Part shown: one piece after another, positions 12,545-23,570 of the stretch
Numbering within the stretch: the first letter of the stretch is position 1
How the letters are laid out: every line of letters starts with the position of its first letter
NCBI GenBank assembly: GCA_036346255.1
Contig: CM070620.1
Coordinates: forward strand, 33,601,609 to 33,665,608
Reading direction: 5' to 3'
Length of the DNA: 64,000 nt
Source: Ampelocalamus luodianensis
Lineage: Eukaryota > Streptophyta > Magnoliopsida > Poales > Poaceae
The notes under the pieces: generated by a model
The model's input: only the letters and a program-made list of their open reading frames with translations
What the model was told of the DNA's origin: nothing
Databases searched by the model: none
Position numbers and translations under genes: made by a program

Positions 12545-13745
12545 TTTGAGCTCTCGGGAGGTCCAAGCGAACGGAAGACAAGGAGAGGTCGTGGGCGTTA
12601 GATCAGGTCGGCGACTCTGAGCCTCGGCGCCTGGCGCGCGACAAGACCTCTTCCCGCTCTGGGAGGTGCGGATCGTTGAGATCTGATCCAACGATCACGA
12701 CCACTCATGCACAACGCGCGCAAGGAGGTCTCACGCGCTAGAGTCGTGGCCGTCGGTCGAGATCTGGCGGTCCCGAGCACTAGGGAGATCCTAAGGCTTT
12801 AAATCCAAGGAAAGAGGTCGGGACGGTCGATTCTCACGAGAGGAGGTCCCAGCGGTCTAGATCTCCGGAGAGAGGTCCTACTCCTACGGCTAAATCCACG
12901 AAGGAGGTCTAACCCGTTAGATCTAAATCTAGCAGTTTAGACCGAAGGAGGAGGTCCTAACGCTCTTCGATCCAAGGAGGAGGTCCTAGGCGGTCAAGAT
13001 CTTCCGAGGGAGGTCTTGATCGGTGAGATTGACACGAGAGGCCTTGGATGACCAAGATCTTCTCGGGAGGTCCTAAGCTATAGTGTTTCTCGGGAGGAGA
13101 TGCGGGCGGTTGATTAGACCTAGGAGGTCTTGAGCAGTCCCGAGCAACGCGAGGAGGAGGTCCTGAGACTAAAGATTTACAAATAAAACCTAACGCTCGG
13201 ATCTAAAGCCGGGAGGTCATGGGCGGCTAGGATGGAGCTAAAGAGTGCAGCGGGTTTTCCTTGTAAAAGGCCGGGGTGGCTTTTTGACAAAGAGGACCCG
13301 ATGGTAGCCTAGGGTGGTTTTTGAAATGACCAAGGGAGGTCTTTTATAACGAGGACCTCGGTGGAGGTCCGAAGGTGGCTTTACAAAAATGACCTCGAGG
13401 AGGTCTTTTTGCGCAGAGTGGTCCTATCGGCTCGGATGGAGTTCCACGAGGTCTTAAGCGGTTAGGATCTAACGGGGAGGTCCTAGTGCGTGAGATTTTA
13501 CAGAGCCGGATCTAACGGCTAGAGCTAATCCCGGAGGTCTTTAAAGGCGAGGTGGAACTAGGGAGTCTGGGACTTAGAAATTTCGCGGAAACCCATCTAC
13601 TGCATGCATCCCACCGAGGGTGGTCTTAACGGCCGAGATTAGCGAGGGGAGGTCTTACACTTACGGGTTTTCACGGGAAGATCCAAAGGTCCGGATCTAA
13701 ACGTGGGGAGGTCTTAAACGGCTACGAAGAGCTCTAGGAGGTGGG
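12545..13745. repeat. Degenerate GGAGGTC array, right LTR copy of A
   Basis: This is the counterpart of 2340-3540, with the same order of units and many 1-3 bp indels between the two copies. Differences concentrate in CG-, CAG- and CTG-containing words. Confidence 0.7.
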
Positions 13746-15522
13746 GACTTAGTGGTGCGCCGCGTTTGCGGCAAGAAGACGACCTTAAAGAGCAATCTCG
13801 GACAGCATTAAACAATGCCAATCATTAGATCACAACTCCCGTCCGAAATGCGACACGGCAAAAACGCCCGAGCACCCAAACGAAGCTCACCGCCGCGGCG
13901 TAGGCCACGCGGCGGGAACCAAGAGCACAGCTAAGCTCACAATAGCGGCGGACCTAACTGAGACACTCGGCGGCGGTGGCGACCTTGAGCGTCGGCGGCC
14001 GAGAGGAGCGTGAGCAAGCCTTTGACAAAACCGAAAATAGGAAAAAGGCCGCTATGACCTAACCTAACACGCGCTCGAGCTCTAGGAGGCTAAAATAAAC
14101 TCACCCGAGTGTAGGGAAGGTCGGAGGAAGACGGAGGACTTGGGAAAGGTCGGCGAAGTCCGCGATGAAGAGCTTGCGGAGAGGAAGAAGAAGATGGCCT
14201 CAACCCATGGCTACTCCCCAACTCGTGCACCACTGCAATGAGAACCAAGCCAAGTTAGAGCGGGCTCGAGTTGAGGAGATCAAGATGATAGTGAACAAGG
14301 CCGGGAAGTTCTTTGGGACCACTGGGCTGGAGGTCTTGAGGAGAGCTCCAAAGTGACAATGGAGGCAGGGAGGTGGTGGTGTTCGTGGGGTTGAGCTTGA
14401 GGACCAACTCAAGCGAGGGAGCTCAAGCACGACTAAGAACGAAGAAAGGATAGGAGAGGAAGGTCTCGGGCTATGTATAGCCGGGGAGCTTGGCAAGGGC
14501 TAGGCAACCCACTGTGAGCAAGAACCATGCCCTCGCCAAAGGCACGCTCGACAGGACAAGTGACAGAGCGGTGGAGACTTTGGAGGTTAAGGCGACTAGC
14601 AATAAATGCATGTCGTGAAGAGTCGTTGACAAGGGAAAAGGTGACATCTCACCGCCCCAACCGCTCGACCACACGCATGCAGGTGCGAAATTTCATGGCG
14701 CGGACCTCGGGAGGTCGTGAGGAAGAAGCACGCTAAGGAGGTCTGGGCGACCAAGAATCGCCGAGGTGGGGAGGTCGTGGCGCGGCGAGGAGGTCTGGGG
14801 AGGTCGTGACGGCACCGGATGGAGATCCGATGGCTTGGACCACCCCGAGGCGCCGAGGCGCTCAGAGGTCCTCGGTCGGAGGAGGAGGTCGTGAGCGGCT
14901 TGATGGAGATCCAACGACTAGGACGGGCGCGCACGAGATCGAGCTCGGGTGCGGCGCTGCGCACTTGGCTTGACCGAGTCGATTGAGTTGGGCTCGGGTC
15001 CGAGCACGAGTTTGACTCAAACCAGTTTAAATTTCCCGGTATTAGAAAGGCTGACATTTGGAGAATTGTTTGAGGTAGCAATAGAACTCCAAAATTATGA
15101 AATTTTTACAGGAGCTTGCTAGCTCAAACGAGGACCTAACATAAAATTTTCAGAGGCTTTGGTGCTGTGGATTTTCCTCCAAAAATTTAACAAGGTGCTG
15201 GTCAAGGTTTGACTAGATTTTAAATTGGTTTGACCGACCTCCAAAAATATTCAAACATTTTCTAAAAATTGTGAAACTTTTCAGAGGGTCCACATACCAT
15301 CCCAAGAACTTAGGAAAATATTTCCAGGAGATGATCAAGAGGTTTGACAAGATTGTTTTTGAAAGTTCAAGATTTGGATCAAAAGACTTGTGACTTCGTA
15401 TTTCCATAACTTCTTGTACAATGCTTGCTTGGTACAATAGGAAATACAGGATGTAAGAAAAAGTTTTAATTTGTACTCATTTTCTTACATTTGAAACACA
15501 AGCCTAAAATTGGGATGTTACA

Positions 15523-15527
15523 CGCGG
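15523..15527. repeat. Target site duplication of element A, right copy (CGCGG)
   Basis: It directly follows the LTR end GATGTTACA and matches 33-37. Confidence 0.9.
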
Positions 15528-16334
15528 TGAGGTGATGGCGGCTCAGGGCGTAGCGACCGCGTGGCGAGAGAGCTCTGCGCGAGCGTCAGCCTAAGGAAGA
15601 AGAAAGGCTCGACAGCGGGCCCGCGGCAGCGGCGACTTCGGGCGTGGAGGTGACTCACCACTACGTGGTGAGTGGAGTCCGATAGATCGTGATCGGGCGG
15701 ATGAGATTGACGAGGCGTTCGGACGAGTCAAGCGATGGAAAGATCTGGGCTGCCGCGGATGCTTGATCCAACGGTCGCATGTCTCAGTGCATTTAGGTGG
15801 TTGGGTTGAGTCCGGTTGCCGAGTCGGACTCGAGTCGGAGGAACAATACTAGGTCAGGGTTTAGGTTTAGAGTTGACTGAAATTAAAGAATCAGATTTCT
15901 ACTTTGACCAGTGCTTAAAAATAGAAATAAAAATCATGAAATCATGAAATAAATTGTGGGGGTTCCTGGGGAGATATAGTTCCCATAAAAATTATGAAAC
16001 CCCACTGTTCATATTAAAATTTGTGACATTTAAAATTCAAACATGTTGTATGTCTATGAACGTTGTTTGAATTTTCATTAGGTTCAAACTAGTCCCAAAA
16101 ATTCTGGAAAAATTATATTTATTCATGAGAATTAATGTAGTATTTGATTAAATTGGTTTTAGATGATGATCACAACTTTTTATCACTGATTCGAATTGAA
16201 ATGTGAATTTTGATGTGTATGTTCACCCCCAAATTAGATTTTCCAAGTACAATATATTATGGAAATGTTTTGAAATCAATAATGCATGCTAATGAAATAC
16301 ATATTAATCCATTTTAATTGGTTGGGCTGTGACA
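15528..16334 (-). mobile_element. Element B: right end of a D-family LTR
   Basis: From about 15700 the sequence follows the D LTRs (44590-45223) at clear but imperfect similarity. It includes the GATCCAACGG word, GAGTCGGACTCGAG, the CATGTTGTATGTCTATG stretch and the terminal GGGCTGTGACA. It ends with TGTGACA at 16334, the same LTR terminus as element D, so B is an older D-family insertion in minus orientation. No internal B coding is present in the window. It abuts the 5' LTR remnant of element C. Confidence 0.8.
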
Positions 16335-16899
16335 GGTTGTTTCAAAGAAACTATTTATTTACTTATTATTGTTTTCAATTACGCATTTCAATCTATTTAT
16401 TGTATTTATTGTAAATGTTGTTTTCTGCAAAAGAGCCATACAGCTAATCTTTGTTCAAGCCCTGCATGAATATTATTTGCATACATTTCCCCTCGACTTG
16501 CTGAGTACATTCAAAGTACTCATGGCTTTTGCCCTGTATTGCTCAGTTGAAGAATATCAAGCTGCTCAAGAGTTCTTCGCCCAGGAGGACCATGAAGGTT
16601 TTGCGGATTAGGATGCGTTTCTCCACTCGATTGCCTGTGGGCATGTTGATTGGCCATTTCAAGAGTTTCGTTCCGCTGCAAGAGTTTATTTGTTTCTTTA
16701 GCCCTGCGTGGCAAGTTGAGTAAACGTTGACCATAAGGTCCAGTTATTATTATTATTATTTGTTACTTTGAGATCTTTTTAGTTAAATTGAATAAATGGA
16801 TGGTATTTCATCACTGTTCTCCTGTGTGAGCTAGCTACTGATCTGGGACTAGTTCAGAATACACAGAGGGTTCCTGAGATGCATTTTCGGGTCCCGACA
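16335..16899 (+). repeat. Element C 5' LTR remnant
   Basis: It starts at GGTTGTTTCAAAG, right after B's terminus, and ends GGGTCCCGACA. It corresponds to 21803-22364 of the 3' LTR and is 3 bp longer because of the TTA repeat at about 16746-16762. Confidence 0.9.
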
Positions 16900-16903
16900 G
16901 AGG

Positions 16904-16917
16904 TGGTATCAGAGCCA
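16904..16917 (+). promoter_or_regulatory. Element C primer binding site (tRNA-iMet)
   Basis: TGGTATCAGAGCCA lies 4 bases after the LTR end. It is an exact match to the canonical plant gypsy initiator-Met primer site. Confidence 0.93.
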
Positions 16918-17574
16918 TATCGACTGTAGAACGCAACCTTAGTTAGCATGGTCGTTTTAGCTGAAAGCTTCAAATTTTATTTTCTAAATCAAATCAACTT
17001 AACTTGACTTGAGTAGTTGTTCTTTTCTCATCTCTTCTGGTTCTATTATCATCTCAGTCTATTCCATTCTTATCCTATTCTATTCTACTCATCTTGTGCC
17101 AGAGATCTTGTCTCTTGCCTTTGCTGAATGTTGTTTTACAATCTTAAATTGACTTTCCCACCTCACTAATTTCTGTCGTCCAGAAGAAAGAAGTTAGATC
17201 ATCAGCAATTATCAAGAGTATCTTCGTTGCTTCGTTCAAGATGTTTTGAAGGATCTTCGTTCTCTAGTTTAGATTTGAAGCTATCCTACTAGAGTTTTGT
17301 AGCGCTTTTAGATCGTTGTGCAATAGGTCTTTATTTGGGTTGTGTGTAAGTGGGAGCTGCAGTTTTGCTGTCAAGCATTATGTTGCAGTCACACTAAGGC
17401 TTTAATCTGAAGAGTTTATTTGTGCTTTCATAGCGTTTCAGCTATGTCTTCTTGTCTTTGCCTTTGGGTATAATCTGTTCCCTTAATTAGGCTGTTTCCA
17501 TCTACTCTATCTTGTCTATCTCATCTACATTGCTTTTCTATCTTACCTATTAAACTTGTGGAGGATTATCGCAG

Positions 17575-18846
17575 ATGGTTGATACTCGCAATACATCAAG
17601 CCGTACTCAGTCAGAGGATGCCAATACCAATGTCAATGCCAATGTCAATGCAAGTGACCAGTCACCAACCCCTGGAGCCGCAGAGCCCAACATGGCACAA
17701 CTTCTAGCAACTCAGACGCAATTCATGAGTGCAATGATGCAGAACATGAACGCCGTGATAACGCAGCAAAGTTAGACCGCCGCTGCAATAGTCAACTTGT
17801 TGAACCAAAACAGTCAGAATGGTCAGAATAATCAAGCAATAGCTGTTCCACCGCCAGTTCATCATCATTCCAAGCTATCAGAGTTTATGAAGACTCGTCC
17901 ACCTACGTTTTCTCATTCGTCAGAACCTTTGGACGCAGAAGATTGGCTTCGTTCAGTGGAGAAAAAGCTCGCCATTGCTCAATGCAATGATCGTGAGAAA
18001 GTTCTTTATGCTTCACATCAGTTGGAAGGTACAGCCGCAGAATGGTGGGAGAAATAACCGCAGCTCATGGGAATTCTCACGCTATCACTTGGGAGGAATT
18101 TTCAACAGCTTTTCGTCAAGCTCATGTCCCTGATGGTATAGTGGAAATGAAGAAGAATGAATCTCGTGAACTCCAGCAAGGAAACATGTCTTTGGGTGAA
18201 TATCTCAACAAGTTCACTCAACTTTCTTGCTATGCTCCAGAAGATGTTGCTACAGATAATGCACATCAGAAGCGATTCAAGCGTGGACTCAACCCCAGTT
18301 TGAAAGTGCAAGTTGTTGGAAATGATTATGTGGATTTTCAGCACATGGTTGATAAAGCCGTACTCATAGAAGATTCTCGTCGTGAGTTAGACGAATCTCG
18401 CAAAAGGAAGATGATACAACACGGAGTGCATCAAAATCAACTACAGAGAGACAGAACCAATGCACAGCAGCCTCTTCGTCCCAATAATTCATCTGTTGGA
18501 TTCAGGACCCCAGCACCAGTGTCTCATGCAGGAAACATAGGCATTCCAATATCAACAACAGCAACAATAATCAACCTCAGGGGAACCCCAACCATAACGC
18601 GGGAGTTACTTGTTTCAATTGCCACCAGACAGGTCATTATGCTAACAAGTGTCCCCAGAAGCGAGGGTTGACACCAGTTCCTTTCAATTTGGGACCTACA
18701 CCAGCCAGAACTTCTTTGCCAGGAGCAGGAAGAGGAGTGCCTCACACTCCGAATCAAGCTACCAGGACTCCATCAACTGCCTCAAGAGGAAGACTCAACC
18801 ATGTCACTCGAGAAGAAGCACAAGCGATTGAGCGTCGCCTCTGGTA
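17575..18846 (+). pseudogene. Element C gag, with an in-frame stop and frameshifts
   Basis: The start ATG at 17575 follows a 650 bp leader. Residues 1-66 are a low-complexity Asn/Thr-rich head. An in-frame TAG stands at 17773-17775 (one C-to-T change from CAG), and the frame then continues through FMKTRPPTFSHSSEPLDAEDW and AAEWWEK to 18054. A frameshift leads to 18042-18671, which holds the gag core (AITWEEFSTAFRQAHVPDG, GNMSLGEYLNKFTQL, ESRRELDESRKRK). Another shift leads to a clean CCHC knuckle at 18611-18655 (C-F-N-C, G-H, then C). The end, about 18790-18846, reads GRLNHVTREEAQ. Gag would form particles; no polymerase follows. Confidence 0.85.
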
Positions 18847-18892
18847 AGTCTTCAGGTTAGACCTACGTCAGAACCTATTCTTTAGTCAGCCC

Positions 18893-18930
18893 GAATCTCG
18901 GGGACGAGATTCCCTTTTAAGGGGGGTAGG
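18893..18930 (+). promoter_or_regulatory. Element C inverted repeat and polypurine tract
   Basis: Arms GAATCTCG (18893-18900) and CGAGATTC (18905-18912) precede the polypurine tract AAGGGGGGTAGG (18919-18930). The LTR starts two bases later. It is the same layout as in A and D with base changes matched between the arms. Confidence 0.85.
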
Positions 18931-19478
18931 TTTGTAACATCCCAAAAATTTGGGCTGTTTTAAAGTTTTAAAAGAAAAATAACCATTTGGTTTTTTCTGC
19001 TAAAGTTAAAAGCTTAATATGAATTTTCAGAATTCAAAAACAATTTAACATGATTAATGTCAACATCAACTATTATCAAAATTATTTTATTTGGATTCTA
19101 TGTGCTTGGATATATTTTCTAGATTTTTCTAGAATTTTTTCGAGTGCGTTTGCTATTTTCTATTTGTTATTCGCTTTTTCAGCTATTTTCTAAAAATAAA
19201 AACTAATAATAATCTCAGAAATGCTCTCGGGCCTAATCTTCTAACCCAGCCCATTCCCTTTGATTTTCCTTACCCATCGCCACGCCCGCGCCCAGCTCGC
19301 CTTCCTTCCGCTCCACGGCACGACCTCATGACCTTTTCCTTTTCCTTTGTTTCCCTGCCCAGTGGCCCCGCCCTTGCCAGCTCATCGTCTTCTTGCTCGC
19401 AGACTCCTGCTCGTGTCCGTGTGCATCCCGAATGTGAGCGCCGCCGGCCCCGACTTGGATTCCCTTCTCCCGAACCCT

Positions 19479-19538
19479 ATTTAAGGAGCCACGTGCGTCA
19501 ACTCCTTCACTCGTACCTCCTCTCCCAAAACCCTAAAC
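19479..19538 (+). promoter_or_regulatory. Core promoter of element C LTR: TATA box and telo-box
   Basis: TATTTAAG at 19479-19486 is followed about 40 bp later by AAACCCTAAAC at 19528-19538, the telo-box word frequent near starts of plant translation-machinery genes. A pyrimidine-rich stretch (CTCCTTCACTCG, CCTCCTCTCCC) lies between them, as expected at a plant transcription start. Use of this promoter is inferred. Confidence 0.55.
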
Positions 19539-21547
19539 TACCAACCCCGGAAACAATCTCATTTTGTCGGATTTCGTCAAAAGAGCCGAGCACCGCCGTG
19601 GGCTTGTGTGCCGGATTCCATCATCGTTGGTCCCTCTCAGTCTGCACCGTCGCCGCCATCGTGATCGCATCATCGAGAGCTACGCTGTGCTTCCATCATC
19701 TCTTCCGAAGAGTCATCAAATCGCCGTTTTCGTTTCTGTCCGACAAACCGGCCGTCGCCTGTCTTGTCGATCTACACGCCGGTGAGTGCTCCTGGCCGTC
19801 CAAGTGCGTCACTTTGAGCCTTTTGTCCTGCTCATCCTATTCCTTACCTCCTCTTGGTTTCCTTGCCGCTGAAGTGCCGCCGCCAGTCACTTTCGTCTTC
19901 TCCGGTCAACCTCGCACTGCCGCCGACAGGGTGCACCCTCGGACCTCTCGAACCTCTCTCTGTAATTCTCATCGCCTTCCCAAGCCAGTGCTCCCCCTTG
20001 TTCTCTTTGGGCGTCATCCAATCGCCACATCCGCTGTGTCCGAGGACCTCGCCGCCGCTCAAGTCATCCCCGTCGGTGAACCCTTGTCGCCCTTGCTGTA
20101 GAGCCACCTCCCGGAGCATCATCAAGTTCTCGGCATCCCATTTTGCTCCTCGGACGGACTTCTCTCGCGGCGGGTCGCCGTCGACGTTGCCATCGTCATC
20201 GTCGGCCATGGCCGCACCATGGTTTCCTCTGTGTTCCTCCCCTTGCCACCTCGCATGCCAAATCGGCGGCCACGTCAGCTTTTCGCTTAGGTGGCATCCT
20301 CGTCGCCTCCTGGGTGTCGGCCATGTGGCACATCCAAGTCCCCACCGCACCAAAGAGTCCATGAACCCAGTCTACGGTGCACCATCTCTATGACGAGTGG
20401 GACCCACCTGTCAGGTTAACGTCATCCCGTCCGAACGTCGTCCGCTGACGTCAGCTGACGTCGTAATCATATTTTCCTTCAGAAAAATAATTCAGTAAAT
20501 CCATAAATTCTGATTTTCAGTATTTTATGAGATTTCAATCTTCCAGAGCTCATATCTTTTGCATCCGACCTCCGATTGAGTCCATTCAAATTCTTAAATT
20601 TATCTAAATTCAAGATCTATTTATATCAGATTTTTATTTAATTTTTGGAGTTAGTTTTATCTCTGTTATTTATTTATTTGGTTTATTTGCTTGTTTGCGA
20701 GTAGACGTTGATACTTCAGGAAGCTTTGAGCAAGGAGTAGCATACCAAGATCAGGATCAATCACTGGATTTATTCCAAGGCAAGTCGTGGTCCTTTGATC
20801 ATATTGAACTTATGATTTCAAAAGTATATTGTTTTATACAATTGCATGCTATTTTTATATAAATTGCTTTGGGATTAGTTATTACCTGTTGTCTTTATGC
20901 CTCCATTGAATAATTGAATGCCATGAATCCTTTGTCACCTTAGCATGGGTAATTTTAGTTGGACATATTCGTATTGCCAACATGGGTATCGTACATATGC
21001 TTAGTCTTGCTTAGTTACGATGGGTTTGTCATCACATGTGTCTTAATAAATAAATTTTGACCTAATGATTTATAGAATCGTGGTGGTGAGCCATTCTTGT
21101 TAAAATTTGTGTACCATGACGGGGTTAGTCATGGGTGTTGGTTAAACAAAATGGTTTTCTCTTGGGCGAGTGGTTGGTGGATAGTGGGGATGTGGATTGA
21201 ACATGTTGTGGGTTTGTGGTAGCCTCGCCTGAGTAACTTGTCAAGGACTTAATCTTGTGCGCCATTGAACTGGGCCTTAACCGTACAACCACATGTCTGG
21301 TATGGGACGGACCTGGCTGATTAATTAGCAATGTCTTAATTTCGGTTCTGTCATGTGAAGTGTGAGTCGTGGAAAACGTATTCTCACGGTGGCGCAAGAG
21401 GGGCCCCGTGCAGTGGAAAGACATTGATGTTGAAACCTTAGTGGGCGAATCGGGTTAAGAAGGAGCTTTGTAAAGCCTTGTGATGATCACTTAGTCGCAC
21501 GCCTACGGAAGCGTGAAATGCCTGACATTATAAGTTGATCTATCTCT

Positions 21548-21625
21548 TGTGGGTCAAGCTGTACAACCTCTGCAGAGTGTAAAACTATTCGAATAGCCGT
21601 GTCCATGGTTATGGACGTGCTCGAG
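21548..21625 (+). other. Conserved LTR block with palindrome CTATTCGAATAG (C)
   Basis: The order in transcript sense is GTACAACCTCTGCAG, GTGTAAAA, the palindrome (21585-21596), CCGT, then a GTCC...GGAC hairpin at 21601-21616 with loop ATGGTTAT. It lies about 0.77 kb from the LTR end next to the primer site, a spacing similar to A, D and G. Confidence 0.8.
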
Positions 21626-22399
21626 GATTTCACACGGAGATAGAGTTTCTTCAAAAATGTGTCGGAGTGTGGATGGGAAGTTCACTTGATGAATATAATG
21701 TTCGTTTGGTGAATAGGTCATTCACTTGGTGGTTTGTGTCGATTGGTGAATGGGGAATTCACTTATCTTTGGTTTGGTTGGGAGTGAATGGGGAAGTTCA
21801 CTGGTTGTTTCAAAGAAACTGTTTATTTACTTATTATTGTTTTCAATTATGCATTTCAATCTATTTATTGTATTTATTGTAAATGTTGTTTTCTGCAAAA
21901 GAGCCATACAGCTAATCTTTGTTCAAGCCCTGCATGAATATTATTTGCATACATTTCCCCACGGCTTGCTGAGTACATTCAAAGTACTCATGGCTTTTGC
22001 CCTGTATTGCTCAGTTGAGGAATATCAAGTTGCTCAAGAGTTCTTCGCCCACGAGGACCATGAAGGTTTTGCGGATTAGGATGCGTTTCTCCACTCGATT
22101 GCATGTGGGCATGTTGATTGGCCATTTCAAGAGTTTCGTTCCGCTGCAAGAGTTTATTTGTTTCTTTAGCCCTGCGTGGCAAGTTGAGTAAACGTTGACC
22201 ATAAGGTCCAGTTATTATTATTATTTGTTACTTTGAGATCTTTTTAGTTAAATTGAATAAATGGATGGTATTTCATCACTGTTTTCCTGTGTGAGCTAGC
22301 TACTGATCTGGGACTAGTTCAGAATACACAGAGGGTTCCTGAGATGCATTTTCGGGTCCCGACAGTGCTCATGCGATGTATTCCGTAGAGCGAAGGATT

Positions 22400-23431
22400 A
22401 AAACTCCTTCACGACATACACGGAGGGATCTGTGGAACTCATGCTTCCTCTGAGCAAACGCTGGGTAAAGCCTTTCGACAAGGTTTTATTGGCCAACAGC
22501 CTCACGATGCCGAGAGTGGTTAAAAAGTGTGTATGCGATGCGATTTCATAATCGCCAAATACACCAACCGGCTCAGGTGTTGCAAACAATTCCTCTGTCT
22601 TGGCCTTTTGCAACCGGGGGTATTGATATCCTAGGACCGTTACCCAGAACTCCAGGAGGTTTCGAGTTCCTTTTTGTGGCCATCGATACGTTCACAAAAT
22701 GGATAGAAGCTAAGCCTGTGACTGGGATAACAACGGAAGCGGCAAAACGGTTCATGATGAGATGCGTGATCACTCAATTTGGAGTACCAAGTCGAATTAT
22801 CACAGACAATGGCAAACAGTTTACAAGCGCAAAATTTCAGGAATTTTGCGACGAGTTGGGAACTCGTTTGTGTTACGCTTCTGTCGCCCACCCCCAAATC
22901 AACGGGGCGGTCGAAAGAGCGAATGGCCAGATAATGAAGGGAATTAAAACCCGAGTCTTCGATCTGCTAGTCAAGCGCTTGGGGGCTTGGGTACAAGAAT
23001 TACCTTCAGTATTATGGGCAATTCGCACAACACCTAGCCGAACTACAAGAGAAACGCCTTTCTTTCTAGTTTTCGATGCCGAAGCCATGCTTCTGCCAGA
23101 ACTAAACATCAGGTCAGCACAGGTCGACAAGTTTAATGACTCCACTCAAGAACAACTCCGAGCGGACGACATTAACCTGCTCGAGGAAAAGAGAAACCAG
23201 GCTTTAATCCGTTCCGCAATCTACCAACAAGCCCTGCGCAGATACTACGATCGTAAGGTCCAACCTCGCAGCCTCACTGTAGGTGACTTGGTATTGAGGC
23301 TTATCCAATCCCAGTCTAATCGGAACAAACTTTCCCCCAAATGGGAAGGTCCTTACACTGTGGTCGAAGTAACGCATCCAGGATCGGTAAGACTTGCAAT
23401 GGAAGACGGCCGTGTTCTCTCAAATTCTTGA
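22400..23431 (+). pseudogene. Element E integrase (Tat lineage), 5'-truncated, one frameshift
   Basis: The zinc-binding part is visible in one frame around 22410-22520 (HGGICGTHASS) and its CxxC in the next frame near 22532. A frame change lies at about 22520. From 22529 an open stretch of 300 residues holds the catalytic core: first Asp in GGIDILGPLPRTPGG, second Asp in IITDNGKQFTS, Glu in VERANGQIMKGIK, all three DDE residues present. The C-terminal part has YYDRKVQPRSLTVGDLVLR and KLSPKWEGPYTV, ending at TGA 23429-23431. There is no chromodomain, as expected for Tat. It would insert the element's cDNA, but its partners are missing here. Confidence 0.88.
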
Positions 23432-23570
23432 AACATTGACTAGTTACGTAAGTTTTATGTGTAACAAGCATCTACGACAATAAAGTATCAGGTTCTCCCT
23501 ACCTTTTTGTCTCTTTTTTGGATTTCGCTTTTATTTTCGACCATTTTTATATGCTCGTTCCTCTTGTACA

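Larger units (their letters stand above)
38..15522 (-). mobile_element. Element A: complete Tekay/Del-type Ty3/gypsy retrotransposon
   Basis: This is a full-length element of about 15.5 kb bounded by two near-identical long LTRs (38-5309 and 10247-15522) and a CGCGG target duplication. Coding is on the minus strand, so the right LTR is the 5' LTR. In transcript order come the primer site (10230-10242), gag, protease, RT, RNase H, integrase, a chromodomain-like tail and the polypurine tract (about 5311-5323). The order PR-RT-RH-INT-chromodomain is that of plant chromoviruses, and the gag and tail wording fits the Tekay/Del clade. Nearly identical LTRs and an intact duplication suggest a recent insertion, yet all reading frames are broken by small indels. 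These may be decay or sequencing error at methylated sites. Confidence 0.95.
10247..15522 (-). repeat. Element A 5' LTR (right copy)
   Basis: It has the same termini as the left copy (TGTGAGGACC to GGATGTTACA), 5276 bp long, followed by the CGCGG target duplication. It would hold the active promoter for the minus-strand transcript. It contains the conserved palindromic block (10991-11062), the GGAGGTC array (12545-13745) and the putative TATA (14471-14480). Confidence 0.93.
16335..22364 (+). mobile_element. Element C: GAG-only (TR-GAG-like) Tekay-type retrotransposon, 5' part outside
   Basis: It comprises the last 565 bp of a 5' LTR (16335-16899), a primer site, a 2.0 kb internal region with gag only, a polypurine tract and a complete 3' LTR (18933-22364). 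Protease, RT, RNase H and integrase are missing: the gag end, including the word GRLNHVT that normally leads into protease, is followed within about 100 bp by the pre-PPT inverted repeat. Such GAG-only elements depend on autonomous relatives. The missing 5' LTR part lies left of insertion B, outside the window. The two LTR remnants differ by a few substitutions and one TTA unit in a TTA run. Confidence 0.88.
18933..22364 (+). repeat. Element C 3' LTR
   Basis: 3432 bp, TGTAACATCCC to GGGTCCCGACA. A GC-rich portion (19240-20460) contains a TATA-like box and a telo-box and resembles a plant housekeeping promoter with 5' UTR. Downstream, U5 carries the conserved palindromic block (21548-21625). 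The 257-codon plus-strand open frame at 19328-20101 spans the promoter region and has no recognisable domain. I do not call it a gene. Confidence 0.9.

Noticed and set aside
19328..20101. 257-codon plus-strand open frame in C LTR
   Set aside because: It covers the TATA/telo-box promoter and leader. It has no domain and is a Pro/Ser/Leu-rich chance frame in GC-rich DNA.
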